Below, one piece after another: positions 1 through 5,321 of a DNA stretch of 7,022 bases; position 1 is the first letter of the stretch, and every line of letters begins with the position of its first letter. Below the pieces are notes generated by a model, which had not been told where the DNA came from, searched no databases, and saw only the letters and a program-made list of their open reading frames with translations. Source of the stretch: an uncultured Eubacteriales bacterium (lineage in GTDB: Bacteria > Bacillota > Clostridia > Christensenellales > Christensenellaceae); assembly GCA_902782475.1 (NCBI GenBank), contig CACZNR010000038.1, positions 1-7,022 on the forward strand, given 5' to 3'. The translations under genes and the position numbers were made by a program.

Positions 1-22
1 CTTTTTTCATATGTATCTGCAT

Positions 23-1414
23 TTAAGCTCGTGTACGCGGGAATATCCTGCTTCCGAACCTTAAGGCATATATGCCTCTTCTGTCATCTGATATGAATTC
101 GAAAAATGTATCAGTATATCTTCCCTCTATTATTCCTGAGACAGGTGATATGCTCATATGATCCTGCTGTTTTCCGTTTCGGAGGATAAGAAGCGAATCA
201 CCATTTCTCCTCACTTCCACGGTGTCACCTTCATCTGAATGATATATGCCTTCCGAATTCTTAAGGATATAGTCTGAATATGAAGACTTCTCATATCCCT
301 TACTGTCCGTATCTATACCGCTTAGGACAGAGAACAGCTTCCTTGCCACGGCAGATACGGGAACTCCCATAGTGTTTGAGAGCACCGTGATGCCTATCTC
401 CCTTTCCGGTGAGAAGGCGATCACTGACGATACGCCCGGAAGGCTGCCTCCATGTTCTATATAATGTACATCTCCATATGTGCTTTCTTCAAGTCCGTAA
501 CAGTATGAGATTCCTGGTGAAACGTATATACGCGGTACCATCATCTCGTCTATGCTGCTTTTTCCGGCGATCCTGATCCCTTTTCCTGACGCTCCGCTGT
601 TAAGATACATAAGAAGGTACTCCGTAAGGTCGCTGATGGTGGATTTCATGGCTCCTCCGCCGTTAAGCACGAAGGCATCGTTGAGATAATTCCTGTCACA
701 TGTAAGGGTGCCGTTCTCTTCAGTGTAAAGCACGGCTGCATTGCTGTCCAGGGCCGGCCGTATGAAGGACATGGTGGAGCGTTTCATGCCGAGAGGCTCA
801 AGTATCTCCTTCTCAACATATCCTGCAAAGGAATCAAAGCCGGAAGCTATCCTTACGATCTCCGAGAGTATGCCGAATCCGTCATTGCAGTATGAAAACA
901 GTTTTCCCGGTGTTTCGAGCCTGCTGTGATCCTCTGATAGCCTTGTGGCCACAAGCCTCAGGCCTTCGTCAAGCAGAGCCTTGTCATATATCAGTTCGTG
1001 TTCCAGAGAGTCCTTTATGCCGAGACTTTCTGCCACGTTTTCTGTAAGGATCCTGGACTTGGGGAAGAATCCGCCTGTATGTGAAAGAAAGTGCCTGATC
1101 CTCACAGGGGGCATGCCGGAAGGATCCCTGAAACAGGGGACGTATGAGCTTATCTCATCGTCGACCGAAAGCTTTCCTTCCTCCTGAAGCTTCATGACAG
1201 ACAGGGCGGTGAATGACTTTGTCACTGATGCAAGGCCGAATATGGTGTCCCTGTCAGGCCTGAGCCTTTTATCCTCATCCCGGTAGCCGTAATAGTTTTC
1301 ATACAGGATCCTTCCATCCTTTGAGACCGCTCTTAATGCAAGGCATCTTGAAGAGGAATACTCCATGAGGCCTTCTGTAAATAACTCAAAATCCCTTATC
1401 CTGCTGTCGTTCAT
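23..1414 (-). CDS. Serine hydrolase of the beta-lactamase / penicillin-binding fold (class C-like family), no signal peptide
   Basis: This is a 463-residue protein of the broad class C beta-lactamase-like family, whose members include esterases, D-aminopeptidases, carboxypeptidases and peptidase-like enzymes. Three active-site motifs are visible in the expected order. These are the SxxK motif S63-V-T-K66 (nucleophile and general base), the YxN motif Y175-C-N177, and an HGG triad at H321-G-G323 in the place of KTG. The family signature HFLSHTGG lies at 108-115. The catalytic domain ends near residue 375, and about 90 C-terminal residues form an extra, probably beta-rich domain. The N-terminus is hydrophilic with no signal peptide or membrane helix, so a cytoplasmic location is inferred, which is uncommon for the fold. 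The ATG follows AAGGAG with 9 bases between. It is transcribed divergently from hisS. The substrate cannot be told from sequence, and resistance to beta-lactams should not be assumed. Confidence 0.9.
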   Translation of the reverse strand: MNDSRIRDFELFTEGLMEYSSSRCLALRAVSKDGRILYENYYGYRDEDKRLRPDRDTIFGLASVTKSFTALSVMKLQEEGKLSVDDEISSYVPCFRDPSGMPPVRIRHFLSHTGGFFPKSRILTENVAESLGIKDSLEHELIYDKALLDEGLRLVATRLSEDHSRLETPGKLFSYCNDGFGILSEIVRIASGFDSFAGYVEKEILEPLGMKRSTMSFIRPALDSNAAVLYTEENGTLTCDRNYLNDAFVLNGGGAMKSTISDLTEYLLMYLNSGASGKGIRIAGKSSIDEMMVPRIYVSPGISYCYGLEESTYGDVHYIEHGGSLPGVSSVIAFSPEREIGITVLSNTMGVPVSAVARKLFSVLSGIDTDSKGYEKSSYSDYILKNSEGIYHSDEGDTVEVRRNGDSLLILRNGKQQDHMSISPVSGIIEGRYTDTFFEFISDDRRGIYALRFGSRIFPRTRA

Positions 1415-1448
1415 CTAGAATATCTCCTTATGTTTTACAGATATCATA

Positions 1449-1477
1449 AGTATAAAGTACTGCGGACCTGCTGGCAA
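1449..1477 (-). promoter_or_regulatory. Sigma-A type promoter of the serine hydrolase gene
   Basis: On the minus strand, TTGCCA (1472-1477, five of six matches to TTGACA) and TATACT (1449-1454, five of six matches to TATAAT) are separated by exactly 17 bases. The predicted start of transcription is near 1442, which leaves a leader of about 28 bases carrying the AAGGAG ribosome binding site. Confidence 0.7.
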
Positions 1478-1481
1478 AGAC

Positions 1482-1510
1482 TTTTCAAAAATCAACTTTG
1501 GGGGTATCCT
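1482..1510 (+). promoter_or_regulatory. Weak candidate promoter of the hisS operon
   Basis: TTTTCA (1482-1487) and TATCCT (1505-1510) are spaced by 17 bases, with four of six matches in each box. The -10 lies in a small hyphenated dyad, GGTATCCTATACC (1503-1515). No better pair was seen in the gap. The leader to hisS would be about 40 bases, too short for a T-box, and no T-box antiterminator consensus is present. Confidence 0.35.
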
Positions 1511-1556
1511 ATACCTGTAATTCTAAGAAAAATCTCATGATGAAAAGGAATCTAAT

Positions 1557-2819
1557 ATGAACGTACAGGGACCCAGAGGCACAAAGGACATTACTATACA
1601 GGACAGCTATAAGTGGCAGTATGTCGAGGATAAGATCAGGAATGCGACGAGGGAGTTCGGATACAGGGAGATAAGGACCCCTATCTTCGAGCATACGGAA
1701 CTGTTCTTAAGAGGTGTCGGTGAGACTACGGATGTGGTCCAGAAGGAGATGTACACTTTTGAAGACAAAGGCGGAAGAAGCATAACCCTTCGTCCTGAGG
1801 GGACTGCAGGGGCAGTCAGGAGCTTCATAGAGAGCGGCATAGTGTCAGGACCTCAGCCTACAAAGATGTATTATCTTTCAGCGCCTGTATTCAGATACGA
1901 AGCACCTCAGGCAGGAAGGCTCAGGGAACACCATCAGTTTGGTGTAGAGGTATTCGGTGCAAACGATGCTTCCATAGATGCTGAGGTCATATCCCTTGCA
2001 CATACAGTGTTAAAGAGGGTAGGAGTAAAGGATCTTTCCCTCAATATCAATTCCATAGGATGCAGGAACTGCAGACCGGCTTACAACAGTGCTCTTAAGG
2101 AATATTTCAACAGCAGGAAGGGAGAACTGTGCCGCAACTGTCTTGACAGACTGGACAGGAACCCATTGAGGATACTTGACTGCAAGGAGGAAGGGTGCAG
2201 GAAGGTGGCTTCCGAGGCACCTGTGATAATTGATTTCCTCTGTGAGGAATGTTCAGAGCATTTTGAAAGTCTCAAGGGATACCTTGAGGCCATAGGGATA
2301 AAGTATTCTGTGAATCCCAAGATCGTAAGGGGACTGGATTACTATACAAAGACAGTGTTTGAGATAATATCAAATTCCATCGGAGCACAGGGAACTGTAT
2401 GCGGCGGCGGAAGGTATGACGGTCTGGTGGAAGAGCTGGGAGGCCCGTCCATGAGCGGCATAGGATTTGGAATGGGCATAGAGCGACTTCTCCTGGTCAT
2501 GGAAGCTTCAGGGGCTGAGATCCCGCAGTACAAGGGACCGGATCTCTTCGTATGCACCATGGGAGCACAGGCAAGGAAGAAGGCCTTCGAACTCGTTTAT
2601 TCCCTGCGTGAAAAGGGCATATCCGCTGATATGGACCATACCATAAGGAGCATGAAGGCTCAGGCCAAGTTTGCAAACAAGCTGGGTGCAGCCTATACCC
2701 TTTCACTTGGTGATAACGAGATATTGGAAGGCAAGGCAAATCTCAAGAACATGTCAGACGGTTCAGTTACTGAAGTATCTCTTCTGGATTCGGACAGTAT
2801 CAGTTCCATCATAGGCTGA
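1557..2819 (+). CDS. hisS: Histidyl-tRNA synthetase
   Basis: This class II synthetase charges tRNA-His with histidine using ATP, in the cytoplasm and usually as a homodimer. It has 420 residues, the usual bacterial length. Landmarks in order are the N-terminal GPRGTKD, motif 1 (about 36-66), LRPEGTAG at 79-86, and the motif 2 strand FRYE (112-115) with its loop through HHQFG. The histidine-specific RGLDYY (258-263) and GGGRYDGL (283-290) follow, then motif 3 GFGMGIERL with R310. The C-terminal anticodon-binding domain begins near residue 326. The insert at 169-232 carries four cysteine pairs (C169/C172, C192/C195, C209/C214, C229/C232), as in clostridial HisRS, which suggests bound metal. The start is supported by AAAAGGAA seven to ten bases upstream. 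The AspRS-like gene follows after six bases, implying one transcript. All catalytic motifs look intact, so this should be the working enzyme. Confidence 0.97.
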   Translation: MNVQGPRGTKDITIQDSYKWQYVEDKIRNATREFGYREIRTPIFEHTELFLRGVGETTDVVQKEMYTFEDKGGRSITLRPEGTAGAVRSFIESGIVSGPQPTKMYYLSAPVFRYEAPQAGRLREHHQFGVEVFGANDASIDAEVISLAHTVLKRVGVKDLSLNINSIGCRNCRPAYNSALKEYFNSRKGELCRNCLDRLDRNPLRILDCKEEGCRKVASEAPVIIDFLCEECSEHFESLKGYLEAIGIKYSVNPKIVRGLDYYTKTVFEIISNSIGAQGTVCGGGRYDGLVEELGGPSMSGIGFGMGIERLLLVMEASGAEIPQYKGPDLFVCTMGAQARKKAFELVYSLREKGISADMDHTIRSMKAQAKFANKLGAAYTLSLGDNEILEGKANLKNMSDGSVTEVSLLDSDSISSIIG

Positions 2820-2824
2820 GAGGT
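2818..2824 (+). promoter_or_regulatory. Ribosome binding site that bears on the start of the AspRS-like gene
   Basis: GAGAGGT overlaps the hisS stop codon (2817-2819). It lies only one or two bases before the ATG at 2826 but ten bases before a second in-frame ATG at 2835. Spacing therefore favours 2835, which would give a protein beginning MNGWKRTHYC, three residues shorter. The overlap with the hisS stop suggests translational coupling. Confidence 0.5.
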
Positions 2825-2825
2825 C

Positions 2826-4424
2826 ATGTCTTCTATGAACGGATGGAAAAGGACACATTACTGCGCTGAACTTGGGAAGCAGGATGAAGGAAGTACTGTG
2901 GTCTTAAATGGCTGGGTCGATTCCAGGAGCTGTACAGATGGTGTGATCCATATGGTGATCCGTGACAGGAGTGGGAGGGCTGACGTCGTTTTTGATGATG
3001 CTCTAGCCATGGCAGGTCTTCGGACAGAAGAGCTGAGGCCGGAGTCAGTGGTAGCAGTAAAAGGTATCCCCATGGCTGCAGATGAGTGCAGCGGGGGAAC
3101 CTTTTTTTCACATATGCTCATCAGGGCCACGGAGATACATGTATTCTCTGTTTCCAACACACCGCCATTCGACATAAAAGATGAGATAAATGCAAGAAAA
3201 GAGCTCCGTTATCGCTACAGATACCTTGACATGAGGCGCAGTCCGGTAAGGGACAGGCTGATCCTTAAAAGCAGGGTGCTTCGCAAACTGCGGGAAGAGC
3301 TTGACGGGGAAGGCTTCCTGGAAGTGCATACTCCGGATAAGGAAGAACAGCCGTCACTGTACAGTGAGCTCCTTATGGCAGGAGGACTTGACAGATGCTA
3401 TGAGATAAAAAGCCCATATGCAGGGAAGATGACTTCCATGACTGTACTGCAGCTTGCCGTGAGCTTTACGGACATGTCTTTCATGATGGAGCTTTCCAGG
3501 AAGCTTGCAGATACAGTATGCAGTGCATGCATGGAGAAAAGTCCTGAACTTGCATTTTCCTTTATGACATACGATGAGGCTCTGAGTACTTACGGCACAG
3601 GAAGGCCTGACAATCTCTTCGAGATGAAGATAAAAGATCTCAGTGAAGATCTTGCCCACTGTGGCTATAGGGTCTTTTCAGATGCGGCATCCAGAGGCCA
3701 GAGCATAAGGGGTATACTGACAAAGGGGGTCCATCTTTCAAGAAAGGAACTTGACCATCTGTCAGATGAGGCAAGAAAAGAACATGTATATAATTTCCAG
3801 TATGTCAGCTTCAGGGAGGACTCAGTCCTGTCATCATTTTCAAGATTCGTAAGGGAAGGCTTCCTGGATGAGCTGAAGCAAAGGCTGGGAGCAGAGGACG
3901 GGGATTGTTTTCTCATAGCCGTGGATGATGAGAAGAAGGCCGGAAGGATCCTCGGGCTTTTAAGAAAGAATCTGACCACCATGTCTGACAGAAAAACACA
4001 TGAAACAGATGAAGCCGTATTCATAGAAAAGCTTCCTCTGTTCCGTAAAGATCCGGGAGAGAACACTTATGCAGCTTATACCTGCATGTTTGCAGAGCCT
4101 GATTCCGATGATCCTCCTTATCTTGAAGGGGATGCTGATGAACTGAGGTCACGTTCATTTGAGCTCATCATTAACGGAAGACCTGTGATGTATGGCAGTA
4201 TGATGTCCTGTGACCCCCTGATCCAGGAAAGAATGCTCGGAAAGCTTGGGCTTTCAGGTGAAGAGGCATGGAAGAGACACGGACTTCTTATGACTGCATC
4301 AAAATACGGCATGCCTCCCCATGCCATACTGCGTATCGACGTGGAGGGGATCGTAAGTGCCATTCTGGGACCGGAAGAGACTGAGGAGCTTCTGGAATTT
4401 CCTGATGGACCTAAAGTGAAGTAA
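2826..4424 (+). CDS. AspRS-like pseudoenzyme: aspartyl-tRNA synthetase paralogue lacking the active site
   Basis: This 532-residue protein matches bacterial-type AspRS along its whole length. It has an N-terminal OB fold (about 8-105, GWV at 29-31), the class II core with RYRYLDMRR at 130-138, LLMAGGLDR at 182-190 and a GAD insertion (about 280-390, LGAEDGD at 354-360). It ends with KYGMPPHA at 493-500. The catalytic parts are gone. The flipping loop with its TPEGARD signature is deleted, the FRDE of motif 2 is replaced by a shorter unrelated loop, and GGGSxRIH is replaced by YGSMMSCD. The motif 3 GLDRL is replaced by DVEGI, and the C-terminal tail is missing. Anticodon-contacting OB residues are also changed. 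Normal AspRS has about 590 residues. The frame is open throughout, deletions keep the frame and codon use matches hisS, so random decay is less likely than a retained non-catalytic role. A true AspRS elsewhere is inferred. ATG 2835 is an alternative start. Confidence 0.85.
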   Translation: MSSMNGWKRTHYCAELGKQDEGSTVVLNGWVDSRSCTDGVIHMVIRDRSGRADVVFDDALAMAGLRTEELRPESVVAVKGIPMAADECSGGTFFSHMLIRATEIHVFSVSNTPPFDIKDEINARKELRYRYRYLDMRRSPVRDRLILKSRVLRKLREELDGEGFLEVHTPDKEEQPSLYSELLMAGGLDRCYEIKSPYAGKMTSMTVLQLAVSFTDMSFMMELSRKLADTVCSACMEKSPELAFSFMTYDEALSTYGTGRPDNLFEMKIKDLSEDLAHCGYRVFSDAASRGQSIRGILTKGVHLSRKELDHLSDEARKEHVYNFQYVSFREDSVLSSFSRFVREGFLDELKQRLGAEDGDCFLIAVDDEKKAGRILGLLRKNLTTMSDRKTHETDEAVFIEKLPLFRKDPGENTYAAYTCMFAEPDSDDPPYLEGDADELRSRSFELIINGRPVMYGSMMSCDPLIQERMLGKLGLSGEEAWKRHGLLMTASKYGMPPHAILRIDVEGIVSAILGPEETEELLEFPDGPKVK

Positions 4425-4450
4425 ATATGACTCAATATCACATTTAGGTC
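4408..4450 (+). repeat. Inverted repeat spanning the stop codon of the AspRS-like gene
   Basis: GACCTAAA (4408-4415) is the exact complement of TTTAGGTC (4443-4450). Inside it, GTGA (4416-4419) pairs with TCAC (4438-4441) with a single bulged A at 4442. The loop is about 18 bases and holds the TAA stop region. No T tract follows, so it is not an intrinsic terminator by itself. It could stabilise the 3' end of the transcript. Confidence 0.4.
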
Positions 4451-4453
4451 AGT

Positions 4454-4469
4454 AATATATAGATATATT
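4454..4469. repeat. AT-rich dyad between the AspRS-like gene and its terminator
   Basis: AATATAT and ATATATT form a perfect 7-base inverted repeat with AG at the centre. It is low in complexity and may be chance or an AT-rich protein-binding site. Confidence 0.3.
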
Positions 4470-4475
4470 GTGAAT

Positions 4476-4510
4476 AAACATCCTGCAGCGACGCATGCAG
4501 GGTGTTTTGT
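4476..4510 (+). terminator. Intrinsic terminator of the hisS operon
   Basis: AAACATCCTGCA (4476-4487) pairs with TGCAGGGTGTTT (4496-4507) over 12 positions with one T-G wobble. The loop is 8 bases and the distal arm runs into TTTTGTTAT. It lies about 50 bases after the AspRS-like stop codon and just before the next gene's -10 element. Confidence 0.75.
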
Positions 4511-4512
4511 TA

Positions 4513-4523
4513 TATAATATAAT
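4513..4523 (+). promoter_or_regulatory. Two overlapping -10 elements before the small membrane protein gene
   Basis: Perfect TATAAT hexamers occur at 4513-4518 and 4518-4523, sharing one base. No convincing -35 is present at 16-18 bases upstream, because that position is occupied by the terminator hairpin. Transcription would start near 4525-4530, just ahead of the ribosome binding site, giving a very short leader. Confidence 0.5.
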
Positions 4524-4551
4524 CGAAGATCAGTGAAAGGGGGCATGCAAA

Positions 4552-4758
4552 ATGTCAAAAAGAGGTATTGCACTGATAGTGGCAGGGATCCTTCTCATGG
4601 CTGTTTCGGCAGGTATCTACTTTTTCGGGGATAAGATCGACTTTGACCCCAGTGATGCTGTAGCTCCTGTATACGAAACTGAAGGGGGATCCTCAGGAGA
4701 CGGTGGAGGAAACAACTATGCTTCATGGGGATTCATCGCGGGAGGATTCGGCTACTGA
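4552..4758 (+). CDS. Small single-pass membrane or secreted protein of unknown function
   Basis: I do not recognise this 68-residue protein. It starts MSKRG, with two basic residues, followed by a hydrophobic stretch at about 6-25 that fits one transmembrane helix or an uncleaved signal anchor. The rest is an acidic segment (about 27-44) and a glycine-rich tail (45-68) with GGSSGDGGG and a closing GGFGY. The charge pattern predicts the tail outside the cell. AAAGGGGG lies 8 bases before the ATG, an excellent ribosome binding site, and TATAAT elements precede it, so expression is credible. It has its own promoter region between the hisS operon terminator and the thioredoxin gene, and no terminator was seen after it. 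The tail could be a linker, a substrate of surface processing or simply disordered. No cleavage site or lipobox cysteine is present. Confidence 0.72.
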   Translation: MSKRGIALIVAGILLMAVSAGIYFFGDKIDFDPSDAVAPVYETEGGSSGDGGGNNYASWGFIAGGFGY

Positions 4759-4776
4759 TGATCTTTGCTTATGCAC

Positions 4777-4805
4777 TTCCATTTATGGAAAGGATAGTGT
4801 ATAAT
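4777..4805 (+). promoter_or_regulatory. Candidate promoter of the thioredoxin gene
   Basis: A perfect TATAAT lies at 4800-4805. The best hexamer 17 bases upstream, TTCCAT (4777-4782), is poor. That hexamer is also the left arm of a small palindrome, TTCCA-TTTA-TGGAA (4777-4790). The leader would be about 37 bases. Confidence 0.45.
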
Positions 4806-4834
4806 TGATTGTGTAAAATTGAATTATGGAAAGG
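4783..4834. repeat. 11-bp direct repeat TTATGGAAAGG flanking the thioredoxin -10 element
   Basis: Identical copies lie at 4783-4793 and 4824-4834, 41 bases apart from start to start, one on each side of TATAAT. The second copy contains the start of the ribosome binding site (AAAGGGGG, 4830-4837), so part of the match may simply reflect a Shine-Dalgarno sequence. Confidence 0.4.
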
Positions 4835-4848
4835 GGGACTGATAAGTT

Positions 4849-5154
4849 ATGATACATTTTACTAAAGATAACTTTGAGGACGAAGTGATAAGGTCTGACA
4901 GACCTGTTGTAATAGATTTCTGGGCTGAATGGTGTGGACCATGCCGTATGTTTGCGCCGACATTTGAGGCGGTGGCAGAGGAGATGCCTGATATAAAATT
5001 CGGAAAGGTCAACGTTGATGAACAGCCAGAGCTGGCACAGCAGTTCCGTGTTATGAGCATTCCTACGATCATCCTGATGAAAGACGGAAGGATCGTTAAC
5101 AAGACTATGGGAGCTATGTCTCCTGATATGCTGAAGGAATTCCTGAATTCTTGA
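4849..5154 (+). CDS. trxA: Thioredoxin
   Basis: This 101-residue single-domain thioredoxin is a small cytoplasmic disulfide reductase that is normally recharged by thioredoxin reductase. The redox motif W28-C29-G-P-C32 is canonical. The buried aspartate D23 precedes it in VIDFWAEW, K53 sits in GKVNVDEQP, and the cis-proline is P72 in SIPT. The length is a few residues below the 105-109 usual for TrxA but the fold appears complete, ending in an amphipathic helix. AAAGGGGG lies 11 bases before the ATG. It has its own -10 element and a strong terminator, so it appears to be monocistronic or cotranscribed only with the small protein upstream. No reductase gene is adjacent. Assignment to the family is secure. 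Whether it is the main thioredoxin of the cell cannot be told. Confidence 0.96.
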   Translation: MIHFTKDNFEDEVIRSDRPVVIDFWAEWCGPCRMFAPTFEAVAEEMPDIKFGKVNVDEQPELAQQFRVMSIPTIILMKDGRIVNKTMGAMSPDMLKEFLNS

Positions 5155-5170
5155 AGTTATCGATAGTTTG

Positions 5171-5202
5171 AGAGGATGGACAGTGATGTCCATCCTCTTT
5201 TT
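5171..5202 (+). terminator. Strong intrinsic terminator after the thioredoxin gene
   Basis: AGAGGATGGACA (5171-5182) and TGTCCATCCTCT (5187-5198) form a perfect 12-bp stem with a GTGA tetraloop, followed directly by a run of T to 5202. It ends the thioredoxin transcript 17 bases after the stop codon and separates it from smc. Confidence 0.92.
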
Positions 5203-5232
5203 ACGTCCGGATCATTATACCCGGGTTTTATG

Positions 5233-5248
5233 CCACAAAGCTTTGTGG
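5233..5248. promoter_or_regulatory. Perfect 16-bp palindrome, candidate operator upstream of smc
   Basis: CCACAAAGCTTTGTGG is its own reverse complement with no spacer, so it would not make a good RNA hairpin but would suit a dimeric DNA-binding protein. It lies just upstream of the presumed smc -35 region (about 5255). No regulator is identified. Confidence 0.5.
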
Positions 5249-5254
5249 ATGTGG

Positions 5255-5283
5255 TTCATTGCCGGCAATAAATATGGTATAAT
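5255..5283 (+). promoter_or_regulatory. Extended -10 promoter of smc
   Basis: TGGTATAAT (5275-5283) fits the extended -10 pattern TGnTATAAT exactly. The hexamer 17 bases upstream, TTCATT, is a weak -35, as is common when the extended -10 is present. The predicted start of transcription is near 5290, about 32 bases before the smc start codon. Confidence 0.72.
5258..5269. promoter_or_regulatory. 12-bp palindrome within the smc promoter spacer
   Basis: ATTGCCGGCAAT is a perfect palindrome starting in the presumed -35 hexamer (5255-5260) and running into the spacer. A protein bound here would compete with RNA polymerase. It is short enough that chance is possible. Confidence 0.35.
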
Positions 5284-5307
5284 TTCATAGTATTTTTAGA
5301 TGTTTAC

Positions 5308-5312
5308 AGGAG
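5308..5312 (+). promoter_or_regulatory. Ribosome binding site fixing the TTG start of smc
   Basis: AGGAG lies nine bases before TTG at 5322. No ATG or GTG in frame sits at a comparable distance, and translation from TTG gives the conserved SMC N-terminus (MRLEKIEINGFKSFAD when read with initiator Met). Confidence 0.85.
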
Positions 5313-5321
5313 TTATCATAC

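Noticed and set aside
23..1414. Antibiotic-resistance beta-lactamase
   Set aside because: It has the general fold and motifs of the family but no signal peptide and a C-terminal extension. The family is dominated by other hydrolases, so a resistance role is not supported.
1415..1556. T-box riboswitch before hisS
   Set aside because: No antiterminator consensus, no terminator stem with T tract, and too little room.
2826..4424. Frameshifted or broken aspS pseudogene
   Set aside because: The AspRS similarity stays in one frame from the OB fold to motif 3 with no stop. Missing segments are in-frame loops, so frameshift damage does not explain the lost motifs.
2826..4424. AsnRS, LysRS or archaeal asparagine synthetase (AsnA-like) identity
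   Set aside because: The GAD-type insertion and the RYRYLDMRR and LGAEDGD stretches are specific to bacterial-type AspRS. None of the alternatives carries that insertion.
4118..4573. Minus-strand open frame of 151 codons over the end of the AspRS-like gene and the intergenic gap
   Set aside because: It crosses a terminator and the start of another gene, has no recognisable motif, and mirrors a well-supported coding region.
4777..4790. Terminator after the small membrane protein gene
   Set aside because: The TTCCA/TGGAA stem is only five base pairs with no T tract after it.
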